A stretch of DNA of 64,000 nucleotides, from positions 248,001 to 312,000 of the forward strand of contig JAGFNQ010000210.1 in NCBI GenBank assembly GCA_024364735.1, given 5' to 3'. The position numbers and the translations under genes are program-made. The notes beneath the pieces were generated by a model that was not told the origin of the DNA, searched no databases, and saw nothing but the letters and a program-made list of their open reading frames with translations. How positions within the stretch are numbered: position 1 is the stretch's first letter; each line of letters starts with the position of its first letter. The stretch comes from Boesenbergia rotunda. Lineage: Eukaryota; Streptophyta; Magnoliopsida; Zingiberales; Zingiberaceae. Shown one piece after another: positions 24,122 to 35,437 of the stretch.

Positions 24122-25975
24122 GGTCGGGTATTTGATCTCTACCCAGCAGTATTTGCAGTTTCTATATTATGTGTCCGTCAGTGTCGTAGGAGTGGTGGTG
24201 GGAAGCAGTGGGAAGGAGAGGGGGAGAAGAGAAGCGGAGAGAGAAAGAGAGAGAGATGAAAGGAAGAGAATGAGAACCAAATCGGAGACTAGTTTTGTCC
24301 TTATGCCATTCTTTCTTCCCACCACCCTGCTTTCCTCGGTGCACATGAAAAATTAAAACTGCCAGTTGGGCAACGGAGGCTTCGTTGGTGAGCCTTGGAC
24401 TTGAAGGACAGTGAGCGAGACTACAACACTATACCACATAGATTTAGGGACAGAGGAAGAAGGGGTGTCTCACTCATGAATACACTGGCTCTGATCTCAT
24501 CTCATGCTCTGCTTCCATCGAAATCTTTGCTTCTCTCTCATCCCGTTGAAGGAATGCAGCCAAAACGGCCTCACATGCAATACAGCGAGGCAAAGCGTAC
24601 CTCTCCAACCCGGGTTTCATTATATTCGCCTGTAAAATCCCGTGAACGGAGGAAATATTGGCGTTTGGTTGGATGGGATGAGGTTAACGGAAGGGGGAGG
24701 AAGGGAAAGAGAGGAATTAAATTATTTTTTTTTAAAAAAAATGAGGGAAGTGAAAGTTTATTTGGGAGAAAAAGATGAGACAAATAAAAGTTAAATATAT
24801 AAAATTATATAATTATGTGGGATGGAATTAATTGAAAAATAAATAGAATTAATCATTTAAATTTTTATTAGAATAGATTTAGTAATTAAATTATTAATAA
24901 TATTATTAATAATTTGATTAATTATAATAACTAGTTAATGATATATAAACTAAATAAATTTAAATATATATAATTTATTTAGGAATTCTTGCACGCGATG
25001 CCATCGCTTTGACCGTTGCAGTAATATCCTTTGAGTCAGATCGTATAGAACCCTAACCTTCTCCTCCTCTCACAATTCGAGAATAAAATTAGAATAAATT
25101 TTATTAGGGTTCCTCTTCCTCTTTTTTATACTCGGATTTGGAGCGTAAAGAATTCGATCTTTTCCTCGCAAGATTAAAATTTATCCTTCCTTCCTCTTAC
25201 TCTTTAACTCCCTCCTTCCTAAACAAGATTAAAAATCCTCTTTTTCTTCTCTCTTATTTACTATCCGGACGGACGTAACCCTCCATCTTACCGTTGCCAA
25301 TTTAAATGATTCTCACTCGTTAAAATAAAATGTTCTGCATAAAACAGGTCATTTAAGGCCCAATTAAGACCTGTGAAACTCTCTTCCATCCTAATTCCTT
25401 TTTATCACTTCCCTCGTGCGTAACCTGACACTTCAAGTCCGGTCGGAGTTATGGAGTAATGAAAGAGCATGTGTCATGCTGCAAGTCAATTCTGTGGTCT
25501 GAACCAGTTATTTCACTCCAAATCTAGTCTCATATATTTTTTCTTATTGACAATTCAGTTAGTATAGTCTTTATTTAATATTTGGATTAGTAATCCAGAT
25601 ATATCAATACTAAGTCCTTTGTTTTAGTTGCACATACTGTTAAAACAAAATATAGAGCTCCAAAAGAACATGCAGACTCGGTGCCCTGCAATCAACATAG
25701 TCAGTAATGCTGCTGCAGGCAGACATCGAACTACCAAGTGAGAGTTATTACGGAGCTTTAATTTGCACTGCAATGGCTACAGTGGAAAAGTTATATTTCT
25801 TCTGCAAAATTTGATCTACCGGCAAAACAATCAGTCACCTAAATGGTCAATCTTGACTGTCAAAATCCACTAATCAATCAAAGAAATAGTAGACTCCTTT
25901 CCTCTCGCCTAGTAAATTTAATTCGTGAGTTATCAGACAAAGTGGGGGGCATGGAATTGAAACGACTTCTGTCAC
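24122..25975. other. SOFL upstream region and spacer
   Basis: Bases 24190-24290 are GA-rich on the plus strand, so CT-rich on the SOFL sense strand, which suits a 5' UTR or promoter. From 24.8 kb the sequence is AT-rich without a supportable gene. Confidence 0.35.
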
Positions 25976-25983
25976 AAGACATA

Positions 25984-26690
25984 GTTTGCAGAATCGCGAT
26001 CCTGGATCGTAGGATCGTACGATTCTACGATCCTACGGCAGAAAACGATCCAGAATCGCGCAGAATCGTTTTTTGTAGCAGGATCGCAGCAGGATCGGTA
26101 GGATCGGACAGAATCGGACAGGATCGTATAGGATCGGACAGGATCGGAACAGAATCGGAACAGGATCGATGAAAGCTTTAAGAGGTCATAACTTTTGACT
26201 CGGATTGAACCACGTGACCTATAATATATCAAATTGAAACTCGTTCAAAGATCTACAAGTTAGTTTTAAGATTGAATCCCAAAAAATATTGTTTAAAGCC
26301 TTTTCAGAGGCCCAGAAGATTATTAATCTTTTTTATTTTTTTTTTATCTTTTACATCGTTAGTGTTAGTGTTTTAAGATTATTTAAATATCTATTTAATT
26401 ATTTTTTAGTTAGTTTTTGATTAATAATATTATGTTATATCTTTTTTCTAAAATGATAAGTCTTTAGATGTCTATTATCTAATAGGTTGACAATTAAATT
26501 GGATCATCTTGTAATAAATAAAATATTCTTGAAGTTAAACGTGATTATTTTCATTATAGTGTTAATAAAAATTGTATATTTTTTCATTTTAAAGGTTTTT
26601 GATAGGATCGTACGATTTTACGATCCGATCCTGACCGATCCGATCCTGACCCCAAATCGATCCTGTGTAAGATCGCGATTCTACGAACCT
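25984..26690. mobile_element. GATC-rich terminal-inverted-repeat element, about 0.7 kb
   Basis: Left end gtttgcagaatcgcgatcct, right end (minus strand) ggttcgtagaatcgcgatct; the inner portions of both ends are built from aggatcg / gtacgatt words, including the palindrome aggatcgtacgattctacga. GACAT occurs just outside both ends, a possible 5-bp duplication, but I am not sure. AT-rich middle, no coding. Confidence 0.5.
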
Positions 26691-26694
26691 TGAC

Positions 26695-27340
26695 ATGTTA
26701 TTTTGTAGGTTGCTAAGAGAAGACGGAAGACTTTTCTTCCCTTTGTTTGAGTGATTTATTCCCTCCCGGAAACAAGGAAAGATGATGAAGTAAAGTGAGC
26801 GGCTGTTCCCGTCCCATCATGAGATGACAGGATGGAGAGGGAGTAGATTGGATCGAGACACAGCTGGTTACCAGGGATGAAATTGCAGACCAGGCAAATT
26901 TATGGTTCAGTTGCTAGCTGCAAGGTACGTCCTTCATTGAATTTAGTACCATTTCTTCCCAACGTAGATGTCATATTAAACATTTCAATTAGTTGTCAAT
27001 TTTTTTTTATAACAGTATTTCTAATCTAGACCGTTAGAATATTTTTTTTATAAATTAAAATTTTTATTTAATATAAAAATAAATATTTTAATATAAAAAA
27101 TTATAATTTAATATGAAAATAAATAAGAAAGAAAGGATATAATTTAATAGAAATTGATTTTTAAAATTAAAAAAATAATTTAATATGAAAATAAATAGAA
27201 AAAGTATATAATTTAGTATAAAATTAAAAAAAAGAATACAATCAAATACGAAGTAATATAATTAACTTATAATATATGATATGAATATTTCTTTAATAAT
27301 AATTTTAAAATTTATAAAAAATAAAGTATTCTACCATGTT
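26695..27340. other. AT-rich spacer, no gene seen
   Basis: The AT-rich part (about 27000-27340) contains poly-purine/AT runs. No coding signal. Confidence 0.35.
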
Positions 27341-27342
27341 AG

Positions 27343-27346
<4 letters not shown>

Positions 27347-27375
<29 letters not shown>
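27347..27375. repeat. TA microsatellite
   Basis: Run of about 14 TA dinucleotides, the first of three such tracts between 27.3 and 27.74 kb. Confidence 0.9.
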
Positions 27376-27377
<2 letters not shown>

Positions 27378-27384
27378 CACAATT

Positions 27385-27508
27385 TATGATGCACAACCAT
27401 GGACACCTGCATAGGTGTCAACCAGCACATTACCCATCAAAAATGCATGATGGAGATGAATGATCAAGATTTCGCCACCTAAACAAGTGCTCATGGTTGT
27501 GCATCATA
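27385..27508. repeat. Small inverted-repeat segment between TA tracts
   Basis: A perfect 17-bp inverted repeat, tatgatgcacaaccatg at 27385-27401 and its complement at 27492-27508, encloses about 90 bp. TA tracts lie on both sides. It may be a very short MITE. Confidence 0.5.
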
Positions 27509-27514
27509 ACAAAG

Positions 27515-27516
<2 letters not shown>

Positions 27517-27581
<65 letters not shown>
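27517..27581. repeat. TA microsatellite, about 64 bp
   Basis: Pure TA run. The open frames of alternating Ile-Tyr across it on both strands are artefacts. Confidence 0.95.
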
Positions 27582-27583
<2 letters not shown>

Positions 27584-27591
27584 AATTTGAT

Positions 27592-27700
27592 CTGCTGCGG
27601 ACCGTGATGTGCGGACTCCCCGTGCGGACCACTGTGCCAGACCGATCAGGCCCTTGCTTGATCGGTCTGGTGATGTGATCGTGCACACGGTCCGCAACAG
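27592..27700. mobile_element. Hairpin MITE, about 109 bp
   Basis: Ends ctgctgcggaccgtg and, on the minus strand, ctgttgcggaccgtg. The middle forms a strong hairpin, cagaccgatcaggc against gcttgatcggtctg. It sits between TA tracts (27517-27581 and 27710-27728), suggesting insertion into a TA run. Confidence 0.6.
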
Positions 27701-27836
27701 AGATGCGTTATATATATATATATATATAATTTACTTTTCATCGACCATCAAAATAAATTAGAAAGTACTAACTCTGCATTCTTAATTATAAATTAGAATG
27801 TACCCATCAACTCTGCATTCTTAATTGTTATCAGGG

Positions 27837-28082
27837 GGCCTCGAGCTATGGTGCAGCGGAGGGTCGATTAGTTGTCTGTTAAGCACCCACGGTTTGATCC
27901 CTAGCTACGGCAAATTTTACAGAATTTTTTTCTCCAAATGCGGATACAACCGTGGGATGTTGGGCTTCTGGACCGCTCGCTCGAGCGCTTTCCGATTTAC
28001 CTTGACTACAGGTGCAAAATTTTCGTGTGGTCAGTCGAGCGCCCCAAATTCAACGTTACCCAATCTGTTAATCATTTTTTTA
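27837..28082 (+). mobile_element. tRNA-derived SINE
   Basis: A 246-bp element flanked by 14-bp direct repeats AATTGTTATCAGGG (27823-27836) and AATTGTCATCAGGG (28083-28096). The head resembles a tRNA-type pol III promoter: a possible A box near ctatggtgcagcgg and a B-box-like ggtttgatccc at 27891. The tail ends in a T run. A diverged copy of the 3' half is at about 43150-43290. No tRNA function. Confidence 0.75.
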
Positions 28083-28254
28083 AATTGTCATCAGGGCGGA
28101 ACCACCCTTGGGCTAGGGTGGGCATCCCACCTCCTTTATTATTTTTCTATTTTTTTACTTCATCGCAAACCTATTAATTGGTAAAATATCAAATTAAAAA
28201 TAATTAATTTAAAATATATCAAATTAGAATGATAAATTTTATAAAAGTCATTAT

Positions 28255-28679
28255 TGTTAGATAATAATTATAATCTAATATTATTTGGCCTTAAAATTAA
28301 AATTAAAAATAAATAAATTAATTAAAACTAAGGTAATTTCATGCAATTGAAGTCACTAATCAAATGTAACTCACCTCAAATAATAATTATTATTATTTAT
28401 AATGTATGCAAATAATAATAATTATTATAACCGATGCATGATGAATGCACGGAAATAAATATGTTAAACATATATTGGTCCTCTTTCTGCCTATAAATTG
28501 AAAGCATGATAATGCCCATCACATTAAGAATTGATTGCTTTCGAAAAGAAGGAAAGAAGAGAGAAACCATATATAAAATAATTACATTACAATGGCTTCT
28601 TCATCAAGCTCAGGTATGTAAAATTTATAGATTTCAAGATCCGTTTCATAAGTAAATATAATGATCATGTAAACTAACA
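28255..28679 (+). repeat. 5' LTR of Copia 1
   Basis: Begins TGTTAG, ends CTAACA. A TATA-like box (cctataaatt) is at 28491. The LTR also contains the probable gag start codon (28592) and a splice donor (28614). Confidence 0.9.
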
Positions 28680-30589
28680 TGTGGTATATCAGAGCAAAGT
28701 TGTGAAATCTATATGTTTTCATATATGAATTAATTTTGATGAATTATAAATTAATATATGCATTAATGATATGAAACATATAATAAACTTTTCTATTAAT
28801 CATGTTGAATATTCAAATTCATTTATCAAATGTATACTAATTTTTCATTATATAATAATGATTAGTATCTTTAATAATGCATGATATAATAAATTTATGC
28901 ATTGATTTATTATTGTTTATGAATTTGATTAATGATTGTAATATACATGCATACTTTAAAGATAATTAATATGGATTATGATTGTGATATAAATACATGA
29001 TAATGATTTGATATTAATTAAGATAGTTTGTGATCACCAAAGTGATCAAACTAGAATAATTAAATATCATGCATAAAAATAATCATTTATTTATCATACT
29101 TATGAAATACCTATTAAAAAATGATAAATAAATAAGATTCATTAACCATTAAATTTATGGATTTTCCCAAAGGAAAATTAATTTTCATGATTAGTGACAT
29201 AATTGAAAAAAATTAAAATTCTTGAACCAAATATATTTTGTTTATCCAAAGATGACATTTATATTTGGTTCAAGATTTTATTTTCTTAATAATATGAGAC
29301 ATTTAATTTTGGATAGTATATTGTAATATTAGCTCAAAGGTATATTACAATATATTCTAATGTTTTATCTGAATCTGTGTGTCTAATTTGCAGCAATTTC
29401 TCTTTATTCGCAAGCTTCTTCTGTTACCATGTTTAATGGTTTAAACTTCTCTAAATGGAGTAAGCAAGTCAATTTTCATTTAGGTGCATTGGATCTTGAT
29501 TTGGCACTACTAAAGGAAAAGCCGACTGCAATTACTGATTCAAACAGTGAGGAAGAGAAGTTCAAATATAAAACATGGAAACGGTCTAACAGATTAAGCC
29601 TTATGTTTATGCGAATGACTATCGCAAACAACATTAAGACTACCATTCCACAAACAGAAAATGCAAAGGCTTATTTAAAGTTTGTGGAAGAACGTTTTCG
29701 CTCTACTGATAAGTCACTTACTGGTACATTAATGGCACAACTCACGACTATAAAGTTTGATGGATCGTGTAGTATGCAAGAGCATACCATTGAGATGACT
29801 AATATTGCGGCAAGATTAAAAACTTTAGGAATGGTTGTGGATGACTCCTTCTTGGTTTAGTTTATTCTGAACTCATTGCCTCCTGAATATGGTGTTTTTC
29901 AAATTAACTATAACACTATTAAGGAAAAGTGGAATGCTAATGAATTGATAAGCAAACTCATTCAAGAGGAAAATAGACTTAAGAATATGGGAAGTCATTC
30001 CATCAACTTCACTATTCAAGGAGCTAGTAAAGCACTAAAAGCAAAAGCCAAAAGTTTCAAGAAAAAGAAAAGATCTATTAAAGCTCCTCAAGTTGATAAG
30101 AAGGAACACAACAATGATAAGTGTCATTTCTGTAAGAAAGAAGGACATTATCAAAAGGATTGTCCTAAACGCAAGGCTTGGTTCGAAAAGAAAGGTATAT
30201 TAAAAGCTTATATTTGTTTCGAATCAAACTTGATTGATGTTCCTCATAATACTTGGTGGCTTGATTTTGGTGCTACTACTCATGTATCTAATATAATGCA
30301 GGGATTCCTTACAATCCAAATCATAAACCGAATTGAGAATTTCCTATATATGGGAAATCGTATGAAGGCTCCGATTGAAGGCATAGGGACTTATCGTTTA
30401 GTCTTAGATACTGGTTATCATTTAGACCTATTACAGACTCTTTATGTACCTTCAATTTCAAAGAATCTTATATCTCTTTCAAAACTATTTGTGGTTTTGA
30501 TTTTAATTTTGGAAAAGCTTGTTTTAATTTGTATAAGAATTCAAGATTTATTGGTTCTGGAATTCTTAATGATGGTTTATATAAATTAA
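28592..30589 (+). pseudogene. Copia 1 gag and protease, with spliced leader
   Basis: The start codon at 28592 lies inside the 5' LTR (MASSSSS); a GTATGT donor follows at 28614 and an acceptor tttgcag ends at 29393. The spliced frame joins exactly to AISLYSQASSVTMFNG and the gag body, which shows NFSKWSKQVNF and the usual Copia gag fold region. TAG at 29858-29860 interrupts gag where Gln is expected. A CCHC zinc knuckle, CHFCKKEGHYQKDC, is at about 30121. The protease has WLDFGATTH: the catalytic Asp is present, but the usual D-S/T-G triad reads D-F-G, so the enzyme is probably dead. A further frame change occurs near 30510. Confidence 0.8.
28682..28695 (+). other. Primer binding site of Copia 1
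   Basis: tggtatatcagagc, matching the usual plant Copia site for initiator tRNA-Met (tggtatcagagc) with an extra 'at'. It starts two bases after the LTR. Confidence 0.75.
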
Positions 30590-30599
30590 AACTTGATAA

Positions 30600-32147
30600 T
30601 AAATTTGTTGAATCCTTACTTATTATGCATCAAAATATTGGAATTAAGCGAAATTTGCTTAGTGAAAGTTCCGCATTCTTGTGGCATAAGCGTTTGGATC
30701 GTATATCCAAAGAAAGATTAGTAAAGAATGAAATTCTACCAAAAATTAGATTTTACTGATCTTGGCTTATGTGTGGATTGTATTAAGGGAAAACAAACCA
30801 GACATAACAAGAAAGGAGCCACAAGAAGCACTCAGCTTCTTGAAATAATACACACTAATGTATGCGGACCCTTTGATACTTCTTCTTTTGGTGGAGAAAA
30901 GTATTTTATCACTTTTATCGATGATTTTTCACGTTATGGATATGTTTATTTGCTTAAAGAAAAATCTCAAGCAGTAGATACTTTTGAAATCTACATTAAT
31001 GTGGTTGAAAGGCAATTAGACAAGAAAGTGAAAATTATAAGATCGGATAGAGGAGGTGAATACTATGGGAGGTATGATGAAACAGGACAACATCTAGGTC
31101 CATTTGCAAAACTTCTTGAAAAACATGGCATATGTGCACAATATACAATGTCATACACACCTCAACAAAATGGTGTGACAGAAAAGGGGGCGGGATCCTC
31201 TGGTCCCAAAATCCCTAGTCCATCCCTGGTCCACACTAAAATTATGGGCGGATCGTGATTGCGATCCTGCCGTAATTTATTCCGATCCCCTCTAGGGTTC
31301 ACCGTGCCCCTCAGGTTACAGTTTGGGTTCGAACGGGTGGCCGGAGGCCACCCGACGGCCTAAACCTTAAATCTAAAATCCTAAACCCTAAATCCTAAAT
31401 CCGGATTTAGGGTTTAGGCCGTCGGGTGGCCTCCGGCCACCCGTTCGAACCCAAACTATAACCTGAGGGGCAAGGTGAACTCTAGAGGGGATCGGAATAA
31501 ATTACGGCAGGATCGCAATCACGATCCGCCCGCAATTTTAGTGTGGACCAGGGATGGATCAGGGATTTTGGGACCAGAGGATCCCGCCCCCAGAAAAGCG
31601 TAACCGTACATTAATGGATATGGTTAGAAGTATGATGAGTATTTCATCATTACCCAAATCATTGTGGATGTATGCTTTAAAAACATTAATGTACTTACTT
31701 AATAGGGTTCTTACTAAAGCAATTCCAAAGACTCCTTTTGAGTTATGGACAAATAGGAAACCTAGCTTAAGACACTTGCATGTTTGGGGTTGTCCAACGG
31801 AAGCAAGAGTTTATAATCCACATGAAAGAAAGTTAGATTCTCGAACAGTTAGTGGGTACTTTATTGGTTACCCAGAGAAATCTAAAGGGTACATATTTTA
31901 TTGTCCTAACCATAATCCAAGGATAATAGAAACTGGTAATGCAAAATTCCTTGAGAATGGTGAAGTTAGTGGGAGCGATGAACGACAAAATGTGGATATA
32001 AAGGAAGTTAAGATAAATATTCCTTTATCTAAAAGTATTCCTTCATCCAGTATTGTTCCAAAAGTTATCCCAGTTATCAATACTGAACAACATGATGAAA
32101 TATCCCCTGAAGAAACTAACTCACAAAGATTTAATGCAATTAAGTAG
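30600..32147 (+). pseudogene. Copia 1 integrase, interrupted
   Basis: GAG-pre-integrase region (LWHKRLDRISKERL) with CVDCIKGKQTR, then the integrase core with FIDDFSRYGYVYLL, IIRSDRGGEY and YTPQQNGV. Reading is broken at 31187 by a 404-bp hairpin MITE and resumes at 31599 with NRTLMDMVRSMM and the C-terminal region (PFELWTNRKPSLRHLHVWGC, GYPEKSKGY). Integrase would insert the cDNA copy; here it cannot be made. Confidence 0.85.
31187..31590. mobile_element. Hairpin (foldback) MITE in Copia 1 integrase
   Basis: 404 bp that is almost entirely one inverted repeat: arms of about 190 bp, ends GGGGCGGGATCCTCTGGTCC and its complement. An 8-bp direct repeat CAGAAAAG flanks it (31179-31186, 31591-31598), which suits a hAT-type insertion. 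The loop has tandem ccctaaa-like words (ctaaaccttaaatc...). No coding. Confidence 0.88.
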
Positions 32148-32159
32148 CAAGAAATAGCA

Positions 32160-32937
32160 TTGAGAAGATCTCAAAGAATAAGAAAAAGTGCTATTTCAAA
32201 AGATTATGAAATTTATTTGCAAGAATTAGATTATGCAATTTATGAAGATCTAGTTTCATTTTCACAAGCCATAGAAAGTTTAGAGTCAGATAAATGGATT
32301 AAAGCAATGAAAGAAGAGTTGCAATCCATGTATGAAAATAATGTTTAGGATATCGTTGAATTGCCAGAAGGTTCCAAACGAGTTGGATGCAAATGAGTCT
32401 TTAAGACCAAGCGTGACTCGAATGGTAATATTGAACGATATAAAGTTAGACTTGGTGTTAAAGGATACACTCAATAAGATGGTATTGATTATAAAGAGAC
32501 ATTTTCACCCGTCTCAAAGAAAAACTCTTTACGTATTATCATGGAAAAGTGTCAAACAATCTGTCATTGCCTTATCCACAATGGAAGCAGAGTTTGTGGC
32601 ATGTTTTGAAGCCACAATCCATGCATTATGGTTGCGGAATTTTATTTCAGGACGTGGAATTGTCGACACTATTGCCAAGCCGTTGAAAATTTATTGTGAT
32701 AATTCTGCAGCAATATTCTTCTCAAAAAACAATAAATACTCAAGAGGTGCCAAGCATTTGGAATTAAAATATTTTGTCGTTAAAGAAGAAGTTCAGAAAC
32801 AAAGAGTGTCTATTGATTATATTAGAACGGATCTCATGATTACAGATCCGTTAACTAAAGGTTTACAACCAAAAATATTTAAGGAACATGTACATCGAAT
32901 GGGTCTTGGTTGTACTTTGAATGATTTATTAAGTTGA
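32160..32937 (+). pseudogene. Copia 1 RT start fused to RNase H
   Basis: The start of the reverse transcriptase region (LESDKWIKAMKEELQSMYEN, then a stop; ETFSPVS near 32500) runs directly into RNase H (WKSVKQSVIALSTMEAEF, LKIYCDNSAA, SRGAKHLELKYF, DPLTKGL). The catalytic palm with YVDD and about 0.6 kb around it are missing. TAG at 32346-32348 and a frame change add to this. No reverse transcription capacity. Confidence 0.85.
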
Positions 32938-33190
32938 CACTATGAGCTCACTTATGTGTTTCTGATATATAGTTTCTAGCGATGATGTGCACATTACTAT
33001 GTTATAACATGAAATGCCTAGAAACATTATTGTGGACCATTATGAAATTATATGTTCATTTATAGGCCTAGTATAATAGGATACTGATGTTTGTGGTATA
33101 TAGAACCGCTATAACCCGCATTTAGTATTCTATTATACTAAGGCGATTATGATGTTGTAAGAGGATGAATTTTAATTCCATCTAAATTTT

Positions 33191-33206
33191 AGGCCAAGTG
33201 GGAGAA
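33191..33206 (+). other. Polypurine tract of Copia 1
   Basis: aggccaagtgggagaa directly before the 3' LTR; primes plus-strand synthesis. Confidence 0.75.
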
Positions 33207-33631
33207 TGTTAGATAATAATTATAATCTAATATTATTTGGCCTTAAAATTAAAATTAAAAATAAATAAATTAATTAAAACTAAGGTAACTTCATGCAATT
33301 GAAGTTACTAATCAAATGTAACTCACCTCAAATAATAATTATTATTATTTATAACGTATGCAAATTATTATTATTATTATAAACGATGCATGATGGATGC
33401 ACGGAAATAAAGATGTTAAATATATATTGGTCCTCTCTCTGTCTATAAATTGAAAGCATGATAATGTCCATCACATTAAGAATTGATTGCTTTCGAAAAG
33501 AAGGAAAGAAGAGAGAAACCATATATAAAATAATTACATTGCAATGACTTTTTCATCAAGCTCAGGTATGTAAAATATATAGATTTCAAGATCCATTTCA
33601 TAAGTAAATATAATGATCATGTAAACTAACA
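33207..33631 (+). repeat. 3' LTR of Copia 1
   Basis: 425 bp, same length as the 5' LTR; begins TGTTAG, ends CTAACA, followed by the target duplication ATTAT. Confidence 0.9.
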
Positions 33632-33636
33632 ATTAT

Positions 33637-34561
33637 ATCTATAAGTTAATAAACATGTTAAATCTAACTCGTTTAATATTTTTATCCTAAATTTGTCAAT
33701 AGCAAGGTCTCTTATCCTCTATGCAGTACTGTCTATTTTTCCTATAATTTTATCCTAATATACTAATTCCGTTACTAACAAAGAGCCAACAAATGTTGGT
33801 TACTCGATAGGTGGTCAGCAAGGTGGGCGCTGCCTCACCAGGCGATCAAGAATTACTTCGTGTGTGGTCGCTCGCGAAGCGATGGCACGCGAGGTAGACA
33901 CTGCCTTGCAAGCCAACAGAGCAACAATTTTGTGTACGGTCCCTTCGTGAGCGGCCACACACGAGGTGGCCACTACTTTGTCAGGCAATAAGCATCATAA
34001 GTCTAGGTATGCAAATATAAATTATGTCTCGTACTTTTATTTAATATATATTAATATGATGTCAAATCTATTTCTTTTTTATCCTCTAGAAAATCTTATA
34101 AAGGAGGGTCAATTTTTCAATTTTGTTTGTTTGCCCACAATTCTTGATACTTCAACTCTCAAAGTTCTTGATTCTATTAGCCCTAGACAATTTTGAATTT
34201 TGATTACGCCCCTAATTGTCATGATTATTTGTGAAAATCAGATGGTGAATTAATTAGAACTACCTAATCTTGTTGGATCCTTAATTTTCAATCTCAACGG
34301 AGCTCAAGACCATGATTCTTTACCGTCGAGATTGGCCTACCAGCACCTTGTGTGATGGATTCTTAACTTGAAGCTAAGTCTAGCAAACTAGTTTTAGATA
34401 GTCAAATTAAATGCCTCATCCATTTGGAGACCGAGGTAGCTAAGTGATACTAACTAGAATTCAATATTGGTCTATATGATCCTATCTAGGAGTAGTAAGA
34501 ACGAGGTGCCAGTGATGTAGCGGGAAAGTTGGCCACGAGAAGATCTTGGTGAGCTGCCGAC
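33637..34561. other. Spacer between Copia 1 and the inverted repeat, no gene seen
   Basis: Contains a GC-richer patch at 33780-33990 with repeated 'ggtggtcagcaagg / ggccac' words. No supportable gene. Confidence 0.35.
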
Positions 34562-34747
34562 GATGTTGGCCAGCGATTGATTGGTAACCTCTGTAACTGC
34601 ATAACCAATCACAAGGAAATATTAGAGGCGAGCTAGAAGGAAGGTCTCTGACACGTGTACTTCGACGCTCAAGTTAGTAACTTAAAAATATGAGAAATTA
34701 AGGAGATAGAACTCTTTTGAAGATATTGTTCATACGTGTGCCGGAGA

Positions 34748-34750
<3 letters not shown>
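34562..34750 (+). repeat. Inverted repeat flanking Harbinger B, left copy
   Basis: About 190 bp that reappears reversed at about 39612-39801 (shared words aactgcataaccaatcacaa and gatgttg.cca.cgattg). It is followed by a TA microsatellite at 34752-34820 and then the Harbinger B insertion site. Confidence 0.75.

Positions 34751-34751
<1 letters not shown>

Positions 34752-34820
<69 letters not shown>
34752..34820. repeat. TA microsatellite, about 68 bp
   Basis: Pure AT/TA run. A shorter TA tract (39592-39602) sits next to the mirror copy of the inverted repeat. Confidence 0.95.
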
Positions 34821-34825
<5 letters not shown>

Positions 34826-35437
34826 CCTTTTATAACCCTCCACTCCACGATTAGTGAGGTGTTAATGTCTTATTAAGCAATGGTCATTAAATCCATTTCA
34901 ATCATGGATTTGACGGTTGGCAGGCTAATAATAGCGATACTTTCAATATGCATCTTATCAAGGATTTGTCGGTCTTATCAGAGATTTGCCTGGATTTGTA
35001 CTTTCTTAGACCATCTTCAACCACTAACATCAAATTTGGTGTCATTTTCACACCAAAATGGTACAATTTCAACACCAAACACTATTTCAACTCCAACTCA
35101 TTCACACTATAAATTACACCAAAAGGAATATTTCATAGAATATTCTATTTTTTCTTATTCATTTATTCATAATTTAATTATCGACCTAAATTTTAATTTA
35201 GTAATCATTTTGAATATAATTATTATATTTAAAATTAATATTTCATTTATATTTAATATTTTTTAAAAAATTACATCGAATTAATATATAAAAAATTATG
35301 ATTTTTATTTTTAATATTTATTACATAATTGTTCGGACATAAATATATTTTAAAAGATATTATAAAATTAAGATAAAATATATTACTAATATAACACAGA
35401 CAATGACAGTGAATTGAAATTACAATATTATGGGAAT

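Larger units (their letters stand above)
28255..33631 (+). mobile_element. Copia LTR retrotransposon 1 (defective)
   Basis: A 5377-bp element with 425-bp LTRs at 28255-28679 and 33207-33631 and a 5-bp target duplication ATTAT (28250-28254, 33632-33636). The domain order gag, protease, integrase, RNase H identifies Ty1/Copia. It is defective: the central reverse transcriptase is deleted, there are several in-frame stops and a hairpin MITE sits in the integrase. The LTRs differ at about 20 of 425 positions by eye, so the insertion is not recent. Confidence 0.93.
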
